25,493 bases of DNA from NCBI GenBank assembly GCA_002367635.1, contig DFDI01000069.1, positions 11,205 to 36,697 of the forward strand, read 5' to 3'. Source of the stretch: Betaproteobacteria bacterium UBA3031 (GTDB taxonomy: Bacteria; Pseudomonadota; Gammaproteobacteria; Burkholderiales; Eutrophovitaceae). The notes beneath the pieces were generated by a model. It was not told where the DNA came from. It did not search any database and was given only the letters and a program-made list of their open reading frames with translations. A program made the position numbers and the translations under genes. Of this stretch, positions 16,234 to 24,077 are shown piece by piece. Position 1 is the stretch's first letter, and each line of letters begins with the position of its first letter.

Positions 16234-17403
16234 GTGACTGCGGGATTGCAATATGACGTTGTGGTCATTGGCGGGGGTCCGGTTGGCTGCGCAGTTGCGC
16301 TCGCAATGAAAAACATTGGCTTATCCACAGCCGTATTAGAAACTCAACCCAAACAGTCGAAGATATCAGATGGGCGCACGCTAGCGCTTTCATGGAATAG
16401 CTATCTCATTCTTAATCGTCTTAATGCTTGGCTGCACGATGAAGAACGATTTCCTATTCGCAGCATACATATATCAGACCGAGGAAGTTTTGGGCAAAGC
16501 GTAGTATCTGCTTCAGACGCGAAACTAACGGAGCTAGGCTTTGTGGTTCGTTTTAAAGATTTGTTGCCCCGACTAAGAAATGAATTAACCAATCAAAACA
16601 TTAAAACGTTCTTTGAGTCCACCGCCACATCTATAGAAAAATTTGAGGATCATTCAAAAATCGCACTGGATATGAATGGCGCCTCAACAACGATCACTGC
16701 CCGCCTCATAGTCATGGCGGACGGAGGGCAATCCTTAAACATAGCTGGGCTAAAACATAAGAAATCGATCGACTACGGGCATGATGCGATCGTCGGCATT
16801 ATCACGAGTGACACCAAGCCTCATGATGTCGCTTACGAAAGATTCACCAGCGCCGGACCAATCGCCCTTTTGCCAAGAGGAAATGAATTCGCTTTTGTAT
16901 GGTCAGTCAAAGCGACGGAAACGAAACAATTATTGAGTCAATCAGACGAGAAATTTCTGGGGCAATTTCAAGATGCATTTGGGGATCGTTGTGGGCGGTT
17001 CACGTCAATACGCGAAAAAAGAGCTTATGGGTTAGCGACGCGAATCGCCGAACAACCAACTCGCGGTGGAATTGTAATAGTAGGTAATGCGTCCCAAGCG
17101 CTGCACCCCATTGCGGCTCAAGGTTTAAATTTAGGCTTCCGAGACGCCTGGGATCTTGCAGAAGTGTGTCGTCACGCACATATCGATAATCTAATCAGCA
17201 ATAAAACGGTTAGCGCATTCCGCAAGAAAAGACGATGGGATCGACTGCAAACAACCCTTTTCAGCGCAGGTCTAAACCATTTGTTTTCTAACAAGGCATC
17301 AGGCATTCGAGGAGCGCGAGGGCTAGGTCTGCTTGCGCTTGACTTAATACCTCTCGCAAAAAAAATACTCATTCGCCAATTAATTTTTGGACCAAAACTA
17401 TAA
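16234..17403 (+). CDS. ubiH: 2-octaprenyl-6-methoxyphenol hydroxylase (ubiquinone FAD monooxygenase)
   Basis: O2- and NAD(P)H-dependent aromatic-ring hydroxylase of ubiquinone synthesis. It is 389 residues with a GTG start four bases after pepP. The FAD dinucleotide fold is VVIGGGPVG at 10-18, DGRTLALS at 46-53 is the UbiH-type conserved segment, MADGGQS at about 171-177 is the FAD/NAD-binding ADG motif, and VGNASQALHPIAAQGLNLG at 283-301 contains the FAD ribityl-binding region. VGNAxQxLHP, rather than the GDAAH of many paralogues, and the ERFTxxGPIALLP stretch closely resemble E. coli UbiH, as does the pepP neighbour. No ubiI/visC paralogue follows here; dusB comes next. Confidence 0.92.
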   Translation: MTAGLQYDVVVIGGGPVGCAVALAMKNIGLSTAVLETQPKQSKISDGRTLALSWNSYLILNRLNAWLHDEERFPIRSIHISDRGSFGQSVVSASDAKLTELGFVVRFKDLLPRLRNELTNQNIKTFFESTATSIEKFEDHSKIALDMNGASTTITARLIVMADGGQSLNIAGLKHKKSIDYGHDAIVGIITSDTKPHDVAYERFTSAGPIALLPRGNEFAFVWSVKATETKQLLSQSDEKFLGQFQDAFGDRCGRFTSIREKRAYGLATRIAEQPTRGGIVIVGNASQALHPIAAQGLNLGFRDAWDLAEVCRHAHIDNLISNKTVSAFRKKRRWDRLQTTLFSAGLNHLFSNKASGIRGARGLGLLALDLIPLAKKILIRQLIFGPKL

Positions 17404-17430
17404 GTTTTTCTTAAATCCTTTTGGATCCTT

Positions 17431-17436
17431 TAGAAT
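17431..17436 (+). promoter_or_regulatory. Weak candidate -10 for dusB-fis
   Basis: TAGAAT (five of six consensus bases) lies 27 bases before the chosen dusB ATG, in the 59-base gap after ubiH, the largest gap in this part of the plus-strand series. The best -35 at 17 bases, TTCTTA, matches three of six. dusB-fis is a stringently controlled operon in enterics, but the sequence after this -10 is not GC-rich, so that control is not evident here. Confidence 0.22.
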
Positions 17437-17462
17437 CTAGGATTAGAAAAACAAGATCTCTC

Positions 17463-18464
17463 ATGAAAATCGGCCCTTACATCTTCACTTCCCCTGTAAT
17501 CGCTGCCCCAATGGCCGGCGTAACGGACCAGCCATTTAGGAACCTGTGCCGGCGCCTGGGTGCCGCACTTACAGTATCGGAAATGGTTACATCAGACACC
17601 AAGTTATGGAGTTCAAAAAAGACCCAATTTCGTCTCAACCACCGTGGCGAAGAAGCCCCGAGAACAGTTCAGATTGCAGGCACCGACCCACTAAAAATGG
17701 CTGAAGCCGCCAAAATGAACGTAGACTTAGGAGCTCAAATTATAGATATCAACATGGGTTGCCCCGCCAAAAAAGTATGCAAAACAGCAGCGGGGTCAGC
17801 GTTGCTGCGGGATGAACCTTTAGTGGCAGCCATCCTCCGTTCTGTCTCCGAAGAAGTCGATGTTCCAGTAACACTAAAAATACGCACGGGATGGGACCGA
17901 GACTCAAAAAATGCAATACGTATCGCAAAGATTGCTGAAGACTGCGGGATTCAAGCTCTGGCCATTCACGGACGCACACGAAATGATTTTTTCAACGGGG
18001 AGGCCGAATATGAAACCATTGCGGCGGTAAAAGCATCTGTTGGTATCCCGATCATCGCTAACGGAGATATTGATTCGCCAGAAAAAGCGCTGCACGTTTT
18101 GAAGGCTACGGGTGCCGATGCGGTAATGATTGGCCGTGCGGCTCAAGGTCGGCCCTGGATTTTTCGGGAAATTGCGCACTATCTCAAAACTATGGAGCAT
18201 CTACCGCCACCAACGATTCATGAGACGAAAAATATTCTTTTAGAGCACCTCTTTGCTCTTTATGCTTTTTACGGGGAGCCACGCGCGGTCAGACTCGCAC
18301 GAAAACATGTGGGTTGGTATCTGAGCGGTCTTCCTGACGCAAACACATTCCGTACAAGATTTAATTTACTTGAAAGTGGCAAAGCTCAAACTGATGCCAT
18401 AATTCAATTCATGGACCCCATTGAAAAAAAACTAGACCCAATAATCGAGCCGCTTGCAGCATGA
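17463..18464 (+). CDS. dusB: tRNA-dihydrouridine synthase B
   Basis: FMN enzyme that reduces specific uridines in the tRNA D-loop to dihydrouridine. From the ATG at 17463 it has 333 residues and begins MKIGPY, matching the start of E. coli DusB; an in-frame TTG 14 codons earlier is disfavoured. The catalytic cysteine is Cys100 in DINMGCPAKKVC. APMAGVTDQPFR at 15-26 starts the FMN barrel, and IIANGDI and GADAVMIGRAAQGRPWIF form the phosphate-binding end. A C-terminal helical tRNA-binding domain follows. The stop overlaps the fis start (ATGA), reproducing the widespread dusB-fis operon. Confidence 0.96.
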   Translation: MKIGPYIFTSPVIAAPMAGVTDQPFRNLCRRLGAALTVSEMVTSDTKLWSSKKTQFRLNHRGEEAPRTVQIAGTDPLKMAEAAKMNVDLGAQIIDINMGCPAKKVCKTAAGSALLRDEPLVAAILRSVSEEVDVPVTLKIRTGWDRDSKNAIRIAKIAEDCGIQALAIHGRTRNDFFNGEAEYETIAAVKASVGIPIIANGDIDSPEKALHVLKATGADAVMIGRAAQGRPWIFREIAHYLKTMEHLPPPTIHETKNILLEHLFALYAFYGEPRAVRLARKHVGWYLSGLPDANTFRTRFNLLESGKAQTDAIIQFMDPIEKKLDPIIEPLAA

Positions 18465-18697
18465 GCAAGCAATCCGACCTTGCAAATGCCGTGACGCATA
18501 CGGTTGAGACATACTTTAAAGACTTAGACGGTGAGAAAGCCCGTGGAATCTACAGCATGGTTATAGACTCAGTCGAAAAAACGCTTATCGAAGATGTTCT
18601 CAAACGCAGCAATGGAAATCAAAGTGAAGCCGCACAAAAGCTCGGCGTTAATCGTAATACGCTAAGAGCAAAAATGAAAAAATTTAATTTTCTTTAA
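18461..18697 (+). CDS. fis: DNA-binding protein Fis (short form)
   Basis: Nucleoid-associated homodimer that bends DNA and activates stable-RNA promoters in enterics. It has 78 residues against 98 in E. coli. The four-helix core aligns from DLANAVTHTVETYF onward, and the C-terminal helix-turn-helix is GNQSEAAQKLGVNRNTLRAK at 52-71. The N-terminal 20 or so residues that in E. coli form the beta-hairpin arm needed for Hin/Gin recombination are absent. An in-frame stop at 18422-18424, with no start codon between it and 18461, shows that the protein cannot be longer. The start overlaps the dusB stop (ATGA), so it is translationally coupled. Confidence 0.95.
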   Translation: MSKQSDLANAVTHTVETYFKDLDGEKARGIYSMVIDSVEKTLIEDVLKRSNGNQSEAAQKLGVNRNTLRAKMKKFNFL

Positions 18698-18730
18698 CTT
18701 CTTGCAACAATCTAAATTAAAAAACGCACC

Positions 18731-20296
18731 ATGCCATCATCCAAACAAGCCCTCATAAGCGTCTCCGATAAAACTGGAATCGTAGACTTTGCCCAATCAC
18801 TCAAAGGGATTGATTACAAGATCTTATCCACTGGCGGAACAGCAAAAGTGCTCGCAGAAGCTGGCATTGCTGTAACTGAAATTAGCGATTACACCGGATT
18901 CCCAGAAATGCTGGATGGGCGGGTTAAAACCCTTCACCCAAAAGTACACGCAGGCATCTTGGCACGACGCGACCTGACGCAACACAATTCAGCGCTTAAA
19001 GAGCATGACATTCCGACAATCGATCTGGTGGTTGTAAATCTCTACCCGTTTGCCGCAACCATAGCTAAGCCGAATTGCAGTCTAGAGGATGCTATCGAAA
19101 ATATCGATATTGGTGGCCCCACCATGGTCAGAGCGGCAGCAAAAAACTGGGAACATGTCGGTGTTGTCACGGATCCTAACGACTACCCACAGATTGTTAA
19201 GGAGTTATCGCAATCGAGTGCCGGGGTATTGTCTCGTGAAACACGATTTGCGCTCTGCCAAAAAGCCTTCTCTCACACCGCAAGTTACGACTCGAACGTA
19301 AGCAACTACCTAACATCCCTGGATACAACCGGTCACAAAAGCCAATTTTCTGAGCAAATAAATTTAAATTTCAAGAAACGACAAGATCTACGCTATGGCG
19401 AAAACCCTCACCAACACGCTGCGTTTTACCAAGATCTCACATCTCTCCCAGGTTCTTTGGCAAATTACGAGCAAGTTCAAGGTAAAGAATTGTCGTATAA
19501 CAACATTGCAGACTCAGATGCTGCTTGGGAATGTGTAAAAAGCTTTAATACCCCAGCCTGTGTAATCGTTAAGCATGCCAATCCATGTGGTGTGGCAATG
19601 GGTCAAAACGCGCTCGAAGCCTATCAAAAAGCATTCAGCACAGATCCAACTTCTGCATTCGGCGGGATCATCGCTTTTAATACGGACGTTGACGAACATG
19701 CCGCCAAAGCGATTAGCCAACAGTTTGTTGAGGTCGTCATCGCGCCCCAATTTTCCGAAAAAGCGATATCCTGTTTTGCTCAGAAAAAGAATGTCCGACT
19801 TCTGCAGATCGAGCTTGATCACACCACAAACACACATGAGCTCAAGCGGGTCGGCGGCGGCATTCTGGTCCAAACTTCTGATGCTAAAAACGTGTCTGAG
19901 GCGGAGTTAAAAATCGTTACCGAAATAAAACCCACGGCAGAGCAAATGATGGACCTTATGTTTGCTTGGCGTGTCTCAAAATTCGTCAAATCAAACGCGA
20001 TCGTATTTTGTGGCAAAGGTATGACGCTAGGCGTGGGGGCCGGACAAATGAGTCGCGTCGACTCTGCCCGCATAGCTGCAATAAAAGCTGGGAATGCGAA
20101 TCTTAGCCTCTCAAATTCTGTTGTTGCGTCAGATGCTTTTTTTCCATTTAGAGATGGTCTTGATGTGCTTAAGTCAGCTGGGGCTCAAGCTGTAATTCAA
20201 CCCGGAGGCAGCATGCGAGATGATGAGGTCATTGCTGCAGCGAACGAACATGGCATGGCCATGGTTCTTACTGGCACTCGTCACTTCCGACACTAA
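18731..20296 (+). CDS. purH: Bifunctional AICAR formyltransferase/IMP cyclohydrolase
   Basis: Carries out the last two steps of IMP synthesis: formylation of AICAR, then ring closure. It is 521 residues, the normal length. The N-terminal MGS-like cyclohydrolase domain has SVSDKTGI at 10-17, STGGTA at 33-38 and MLDGRVKTLHPKVHAGIL at 60-77. The formyltransferase domain begins near 200 and shows RYGENPHQ at 221-228, the catalytic-loop KHANPCG (Lys281, His282), SAFGGIIAFN, and the C-terminal PGGSMRD and TGTRHFRH. It lies 33 bases after fis, the dusB-fis-purH-purD order known from pseudomonads. Both active sites look intact. Confidence 0.97.
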   Translation: MPSSKQALISVSDKTGIVDFAQSLKGIDYKILSTGGTAKVLAEAGIAVTEISDYTGFPEMLDGRVKTLHPKVHAGILARRDLTQHNSALKEHDIPTIDLVVVNLYPFAATIAKPNCSLEDAIENIDIGGPTMVRAAAKNWEHVGVVTDPNDYPQIVKELSQSSAGVLSRETRFALCQKAFSHTASYDSNVSNYLTSLDTTGHKSQFSEQINLNFKKRQDLRYGENPHQHAAFYQDLTSLPGSLANYEQVQGKELSYNNIADSDAAWECVKSFNTPACVIVKHANPCGVAMGQNALEAYQKAFSTDPTSAFGGIIAFNTDVDEHAAKAISQQFVEVVIAPQFSEKAISCFAQKKNVRLLQIELDHTTNTHELKRVGGGILVQTSDAKNVSEAELKIVTEIKPTAEQMMDLMFAWRVSKFVKSNAIVFCGKGMTLGVGAGQMSRVDSARIAAIKAGNANLSLSNSVVASDAFFPFRDGLDVLKSAGAQAVIQPGGSMRDDEVIAAANEHGMAMVLTGTRHFRH

Positions 20297-20330
20297 AAGA
20301 AATGCTCATACACTCACGTTTTTAGACAAG

Positions 20331-20344
20331 CTGATCTTGATCAC
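20331..20344. promoter_or_regulatory. FNR/CRP-family-like inverted repeat before purD-hemF
   Basis: CTGATCTTGATCAC matches the TTGAT-N4-ATCAA consensus at eight of ten positions, with both outermost bases differing, and is followed by ACAGG. It sits 16 bases before the purD ATG, so it would overlap a transcript leader rather than activate a promoter in the class II position. An exact TGAT-N4-ATCA pattern is expected by chance less than once in a window of this size, but not negligibly so. Confidence 0.25.
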
Positions 20345-20359
20345 AGGATACAAATCATT

Positions 20360-21628
20360 ATGAATATTCTCGTTGTTGGCGGCGGCGGTAGAGAACATGC
20401 GATTGCCTGGCGACTTGCTCAATCTCCTCGTGTATCAAAAGTGTTTGTCGCGCCTGGTAACGCAGGAACAGAGCTCGAGGATGGGGTACACAATGTGCCC
20501 TTAATCGACACTAACGACCTAATAAATTTTGCAACGGCGGAAAATATTCACATTACTGTAGTTGGTCCAGAAGCACCATTGAGTGAGGGCATCGTTGACG
20601 CATTTAAAGCAAAGGGGCTGAAGATTTTTGGACCCGTAGCATTGGCAGCACAACTGGAGAGCTCAAAAGACTTCGCCAAACGATTTATGGCGGAACACAA
20701 TATCCCTACCGCCGAATACGGCACATTTACTGATCCCAATGAGGCACACACCTACATCTCCAATAAAGGAGCGCCTATTGTCGTAAAGGCCGATGGATTG
20801 GCAGCGGGTAAAGGGGTCATTGTCGCTATGACAGAACAAGAAGCACACGATGCTGTGGATATGATGCTTGTTGACAATGGCATGGGTATTGCTGGAGCAA
20901 AAGTGGTCATAGAAGACTTCTTGATCGGCGAAGAGGCTAGCTTTATTGTCATGATTGACGGTGAACATATTCTGCCGCTAGCGACCAGCCAAGATCACAA
21001 ACGATTACTTAATGGTGATCAAGGCCCCAACACAGGCGGCATGGGTGCTTACTCACCCGCGCCGGTCGTCACGCCCGAGATCCACGCAAAGACCATTAAA
21101 GACGTTATTACGCCGGTCGTAAACGGAATGAAACGTGCCGGGACACCCTTTGTAGGGTTCCTCTATGCCGGGTTAATGATCGCGCCCGATCAATCCATCA
21201 AAGTACTCGAATTTAATTGCCGCTTAGGGGACCCCGAGACTCAACCAATAATGATGCGACTCAAAAGTGACCTTCTGGTTTTAATAGAGCACGCATTAGA
21301 CGGTACGCTAAACCAAGTGGAGTCCGAGTGGGATCGCCGAACCGCACTAGGCGTCGTGCTGGCAGCTGAGAATTATCCCGACTCACCACGTAAGGGGGAT
21401 GTCATCACGCTAAGCGCGGATGAAAATAAGGATGTTCATGTTTTTCATGCGGGCACGAGCTTTGTCGATGGCCAAATCGTTACGAATGGGGGTCGTGTCC
21501 TTTGCGTAACCGCGTTGGGTGAGAACGCGGCTCAGGCTAGAGGATTGGCGCTGAGTGTTTCAGAGAAAATCTCCTTTGCGGGCAAACAATATCGGACAGA
21601 TATTGGTAACCGTGCAATCAAGAAGTGA
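20360..21628 (+). CDS. purD: Phosphoribosylamine-glycine ligase (GAR synthetase)
   Basis: ATP-dependent ligase that joins glycine to phosphoribosylamine in purine synthesis. It is 422 residues. VGGGGREHAIAWRLA at 6-20 is the N-domain signature; GPEAPLSEG follows. The ATP-grasp part has VVKADGLAAGKGV, LATSQDHKRLLNGDQGPNTG and the C-terminal metal-binding EFNCRLGDPETQ. It lies 63 bases after purH on the same strand, the usual purHD pair, with a weak AGGA at 12 bases before the ATG. hemF begins five bases after its stop, which is not the E. coli arrangement. Confidence 0.97.
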   Translation: MNILVVGGGGREHAIAWRLAQSPRVSKVFVAPGNAGTELEDGVHNVPLIDTNDLINFATAENIHITVVGPEAPLSEGIVDAFKAKGLKIFGPVALAAQLESSKDFAKRFMAEHNIPTAEYGTFTDPNEAHTYISNKGAPIVVKADGLAAGKGVIVAMTEQEAHDAVDMMLVDNGMGIAGAKVVIEDFLIGEEASFIVMIDGEHILPLATSQDHKRLLNGDQGPNTGGMGAYSPAPVVTPEIHAKTIKDVITPVVNGMKRAGTPFVGFLYAGLMIAPDQSIKVLEFNCRLGDPETQPIMMRLKSDLLVLIEHALDGTLNQVESEWDRRTALGVVLAAENYPDSPRKGDVITLSADENKDVHVFHAGTSFVDGQIVTNGGRVLCVTALGENAAQARGLALSVSEKISFAGKQYRTDIGNRAIKK

Positions 21629-21633
21629 CCACT

Positions 21634-22533
21634 ATGATAGAGGTTGCACCAGTTAAAGAATTTTTTATAACACTCCAACATCGAATCGTTGAAGAATTAG
21701 CAGCGCTTGATGGCAGACCTTTTATTACCGACACATGGGAACGAGAAGGTGGCGGGGGTGGTATCAGTCAGGTGCTTGAAGAGGGAAACATATTTGAGCG
21801 CGCGGGAGTTAATTTTTCTCATGTCTTCGGTGATACGTTACCGCCTTCTGCGACAGCAGCCCGCCCAGAGTTGGCGGGACGATCGTTTGAGGCCATGGGG
21901 GTGTCCGTCGTGCTGCATCCCAAAAACCCATACATTCCAACCATACATATGAACGTGCGATTTTTTTTCGCCGCGCAGCAATCGAAAGAGCCTGTATGGT
22001 GGTTTGGTGGTGGGATAGACTTAACCCCCTACTATGGTTTCGACGAGGATTGCATACATTTTCATAAAACCTGCAAGGCATCGCTTGATCCTTTTGATGA
22101 AAAACTCCATCCAAAATTCAAGAAATGGTGTGATGAGTATTTTTATCTCAAGCACCGTCAAGAGCCAAGAGGAATCGGCGGTATTTTTTTTGACGACCTG
22201 TCATCGCCCGACTTTAATACCTGTTTTTCACTAACACGCAGCGTAGGCGAACATTTTTTGATTGCTTACCTACCAATTGTCGAGAAACGTCAGCACACAA
22301 CCTTTGGGGAGCGAGAAAAAGATTTCCAAGCATATCGACGAGGTCGGTATGTAGAGTTCAATTTGGTATTTGACCGCGGGACACTATTCGGACTTCAATC
22401 CGGCGGACGAACTGAGTCGATATTGATGTCCATGCCTCCTAACGTGAAGTGGCGTTACAACTGGTCTCCCAAACATGATTCGGATGAAGCAAAGCTATAT
22501 AAAAAATACTTGATAGCTAACGATTGGGTATAG
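21634..22533 (+). CDS. hemF: Oxygen-dependent coproporphyrinogen III oxidase
   Basis: Oxidatively decarboxylates coproporphyrinogen III to protoporphyrinogen IX using O2. The ATG at 21634 gives 299 residues, equal to E. coli HemF; an in-frame GTG at 21625 overlapping the purD stop (GTGA) would add three. WEREGGGGG near the N-terminus, AGVNFSHVFGD, RPELAGRSFEAMGVS, VWWFGGGIDLTPYYGF, KHRQEPRGIGGIFFDD and GRYVEFNLVFDRGT are all strongly conserved. It is last in the plus-strand series, and HemL and HemB of the same pathway are encoded earlier in the window on the other strand. No anaerobic HemN is present here. Confidence 0.97.
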   Translation: MIEVAPVKEFFITLQHRIVEELAALDGRPFITDTWEREGGGGGISQVLEEGNIFERAGVNFSHVFGDTLPPSATAARPELAGRSFEAMGVSVVLHPKNPYIPTIHMNVRFFFAAQQSKEPVWWFGGGIDLTPYYGFDEDCIHFHKTCKASLDPFDEKLHPKFKKWCDEYFYLKHRQEPRGIGGIFFDDLSSPDFNTCFSLTRSVGEHFLIAYLPIVEKRQHTTFGEREKDFQAYRRGRYVEFNLVFDRGTLFGLQSGGRTESILMSMPPNVKWRYNWSPKHDSDEAKLYKKYLIANDWV

Positions 22534-22596
22534 ATACACCTCGGGCATAGCCATCTCACTAAGTGAAGCTCAGCTAAAACTCACTATGCTGCGTAG
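22534..22596. other. Convergent gap between hemF and livF
   Basis: Transcripts from both sides meet in this 63-base gap. It contains a perfect short palindrome TCACTAAGTGA (about 22555-22565) and an outer inverted repeat GCATAG (22545-22550) with CTATGC (22584-22589). Neither is followed by a U-tract on either strand, so I do not call an intrinsic terminator. Confidence 0.4.
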
Positions 22597-23310
22597 CTAT
22601 TCGGCTTCGCCTAAATAGGATGATCGAATTTTTGTGCTTTGAAGCAGTGATCGTGACTCTCCGGTCAATATTAACTCACCGCTCTCCATCACGTAAGCTC
22701 GCTGGCTCGATTCAAGCGCTAACCGCGCGTTTTGCTCAACTAACAAAATCGTGACCCCGTTCTCAGAAACCCCCCGAATAACTTCAAAAATTTTTTTGAC
22801 CATAATCGGCGCCAAGCCCATTGATGGCTCATCTAACAACAATAACTTGGGTCGCGCCATCAGAGCTCGGCCAATAGCTAACATTTGCTGTTCACCACCC
22901 GACAAAGTGCCGCCCGTTTGTCGTCGTCTCTCTTTAAGTCTTGGGAAAAATTCGTACATTCTGTACAAATCTGCTTCCTGATCTTGCCGGCTGCTACCTA
23001 AATATGCGCCCATCAGCAGATTTTCCTCTACCGTTAAACGGCCAAACACCCCGCGTCCTTCAGGCACCAATGAAATACCACATCGCACTCGTTCAAAGAC
23101 TGGCCGTGTGGTGAGGTTCACCCCATCAAAATATACATGACCGCCATGATCAAGCAAGCCAGAAATCGCATTTAGCATAGAGCTTTTCCCAGCGCCATTT
23201 GCACCAATTAGCGCGACCGTTTCCCCCTCCTCAACCCTAATATCAACATCCCTTACCGCTCTAATTCCGCCATACCTCACACTAAGCGATTGCACATCAA
23301 GAAAGCTCAT
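22597..23310 (-). CDS. livF: Branched-chain amino-acid ABC transporter ATP-binding protein LivF
   Basis: One of the two ATPases that energise a LIV/HAAT-type importer. It is 237 residues. Walker A GANGAGKSS is at 36-44, the ABC signature LSGGE at 136-140, and Walker B ends LLLLDEP with Asp160-Glu161. The short form and the segment LVPEGRGVFGRLTVEENL are typical of LivF rather than LivG. The start codon overlaps the livG stop (ATGA). It is the last gene of the leftward livH-livM-livG-livF unit. The actual substrate could be amino acids, short amides or urea, since HAAT transporters vary; the binding protein that would decide this is outside the window. Confidence 0.93.
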   Translation of the reverse strand: MSFLDVQSLSVRYGGIRAVRDVDIRVEEGETVALIGANGAGKSSMLNAISGLLDHGGHVYFDGVNLTTRPVFERVRCGISLVPEGRGVFGRLTVEENLLMGAYLGSSRQDQEADLYRMYEFFPRLKERRRQTGGTLSGGEQQMLAIGRALMARPKLLLLDEPSMGLAPIMVKKIFEVIRGVSENGVTILLVEQNARLALESSQRAYVMESGELILTGESRSLLQSTKIRSSYLGEAE

Positions 23311-24071
23311 GGCAAGTCTCCTCCTAAGTAGGCCTGTATGACCTTAGGATCTTGACGAACTAAGCTTGGGATGTCTTCCGCAATTTTTTGACCATAATCA
23401 AGTACTGCAACACGATCACACAAATTCATGATGAGTTTTACATCATGCTCAATTAACAAGATTGATACACCATCAGTTCGGATCCTTTGTATCAGCAACT
23501 TTAGCTCGTCCGTTTCTGTAGCGTTCATCCCCGCGGCAGGCTCATCTAGCGCCAAAAGTTTAGGCCTCGTTGCTAGCGCTCGTGCAATCTCGAGCCTACG
23601 CTGATCTCCGTATGATAAATTCTTTGCTAAATAGTCGGTTTGCGAAGAAATCCCAACATAATCCAACCAGTCTCTCGACTGTGAACGTATCAGCCTTTCT
23701 TCAGATCTCGTCGACTTGGTATTAAAAATAGCGCCGAAGGGTCCTGCTGACGTTTTGGCATGGGTGCCAATCATCACATTCTCTAGTACTGTCATATTTT
23801 GAAAAAGACGAATATTTTGAAACGTTCGGGCAATACCCGTCATCGCGACCTGGTAAGGCTTTCTTCCAATAATTGATCTCCCATTAAATTCAACATCGCC
23901 ACTGCTTGGCAAGTAAACACCAGTGATGACGTTGAATAGCGTGGTCTTACCCGCACCATTAGGCCCGATTAATCCGTATATTTCACCAGCGCCAATCGTC
24001 AGCGAGACATTGTTTAGTGCGTGTATGCCGCCAAACTTTTTATTGATTTCTCGTAAATTCAATAACGCCAT
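23307..24071 (-). CDS. livG: Branched-chain amino-acid ABC transporter ATP-binding protein LivG
   Basis: The second ATPase of the importer. It is 254 residues. Walker A GPNGAGKTT is at 36-44, the signature is the LivG-type variant LSYGDQ at 152-157, and Walker B is LLALDEPAAG with Asp176-Glu177. The segment GIARTFQNIRLFQNMTVLENV at about 79-99 is a LivG hallmark, as is the C-terminal BCA-type tail ending in AYLGG. It begins six bases after livM and overlaps livF by four bases, so expression is tightly coupled. Confidence 0.93.
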   Translation of the reverse strand: MALLNLREINKKFGGIHALNNVSLTIGAGEIYGLIGPNGAGKTTLFNVITGVYLPSSGDVEFNGRSIIGRKPYQVAMTGIARTFQNIRLFQNMTVLENVMIGTHAKTSAGPFGAIFNTKSTRSEERLIRSQSRDWLDYVGISSQTDYLAKNLSYGDQRRLEIARALATRPKLLALDEPAAGMNATETDELKLLIQRIRTDGVSILLIEHDVKLIMNLCDRVAVLDYGQKIAEDIPSLVRQDPKVIQAYLGGDLP

Positions 24072-24077
24072 AAAAAC

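Noticed and set aside
17414..17444. AATCCT...AGGATT inverted repeat with an internal GGATCC before dusB
   Set aside because: Six-base arms with a 19-base loop and no U-tract; too weak to call a terminator or attenuator.
19514..19910. Frames of 111-119 codons on both strands inside purH
   Set aside because: They lie wholly within the conserved PurH formyltransferase domain and have no family resemblance.
20297..20359. Possible PurR operator before purD
   Set aside because: Only CGTTT of the consensus is present; the left half does not match and the site is not palindromic.
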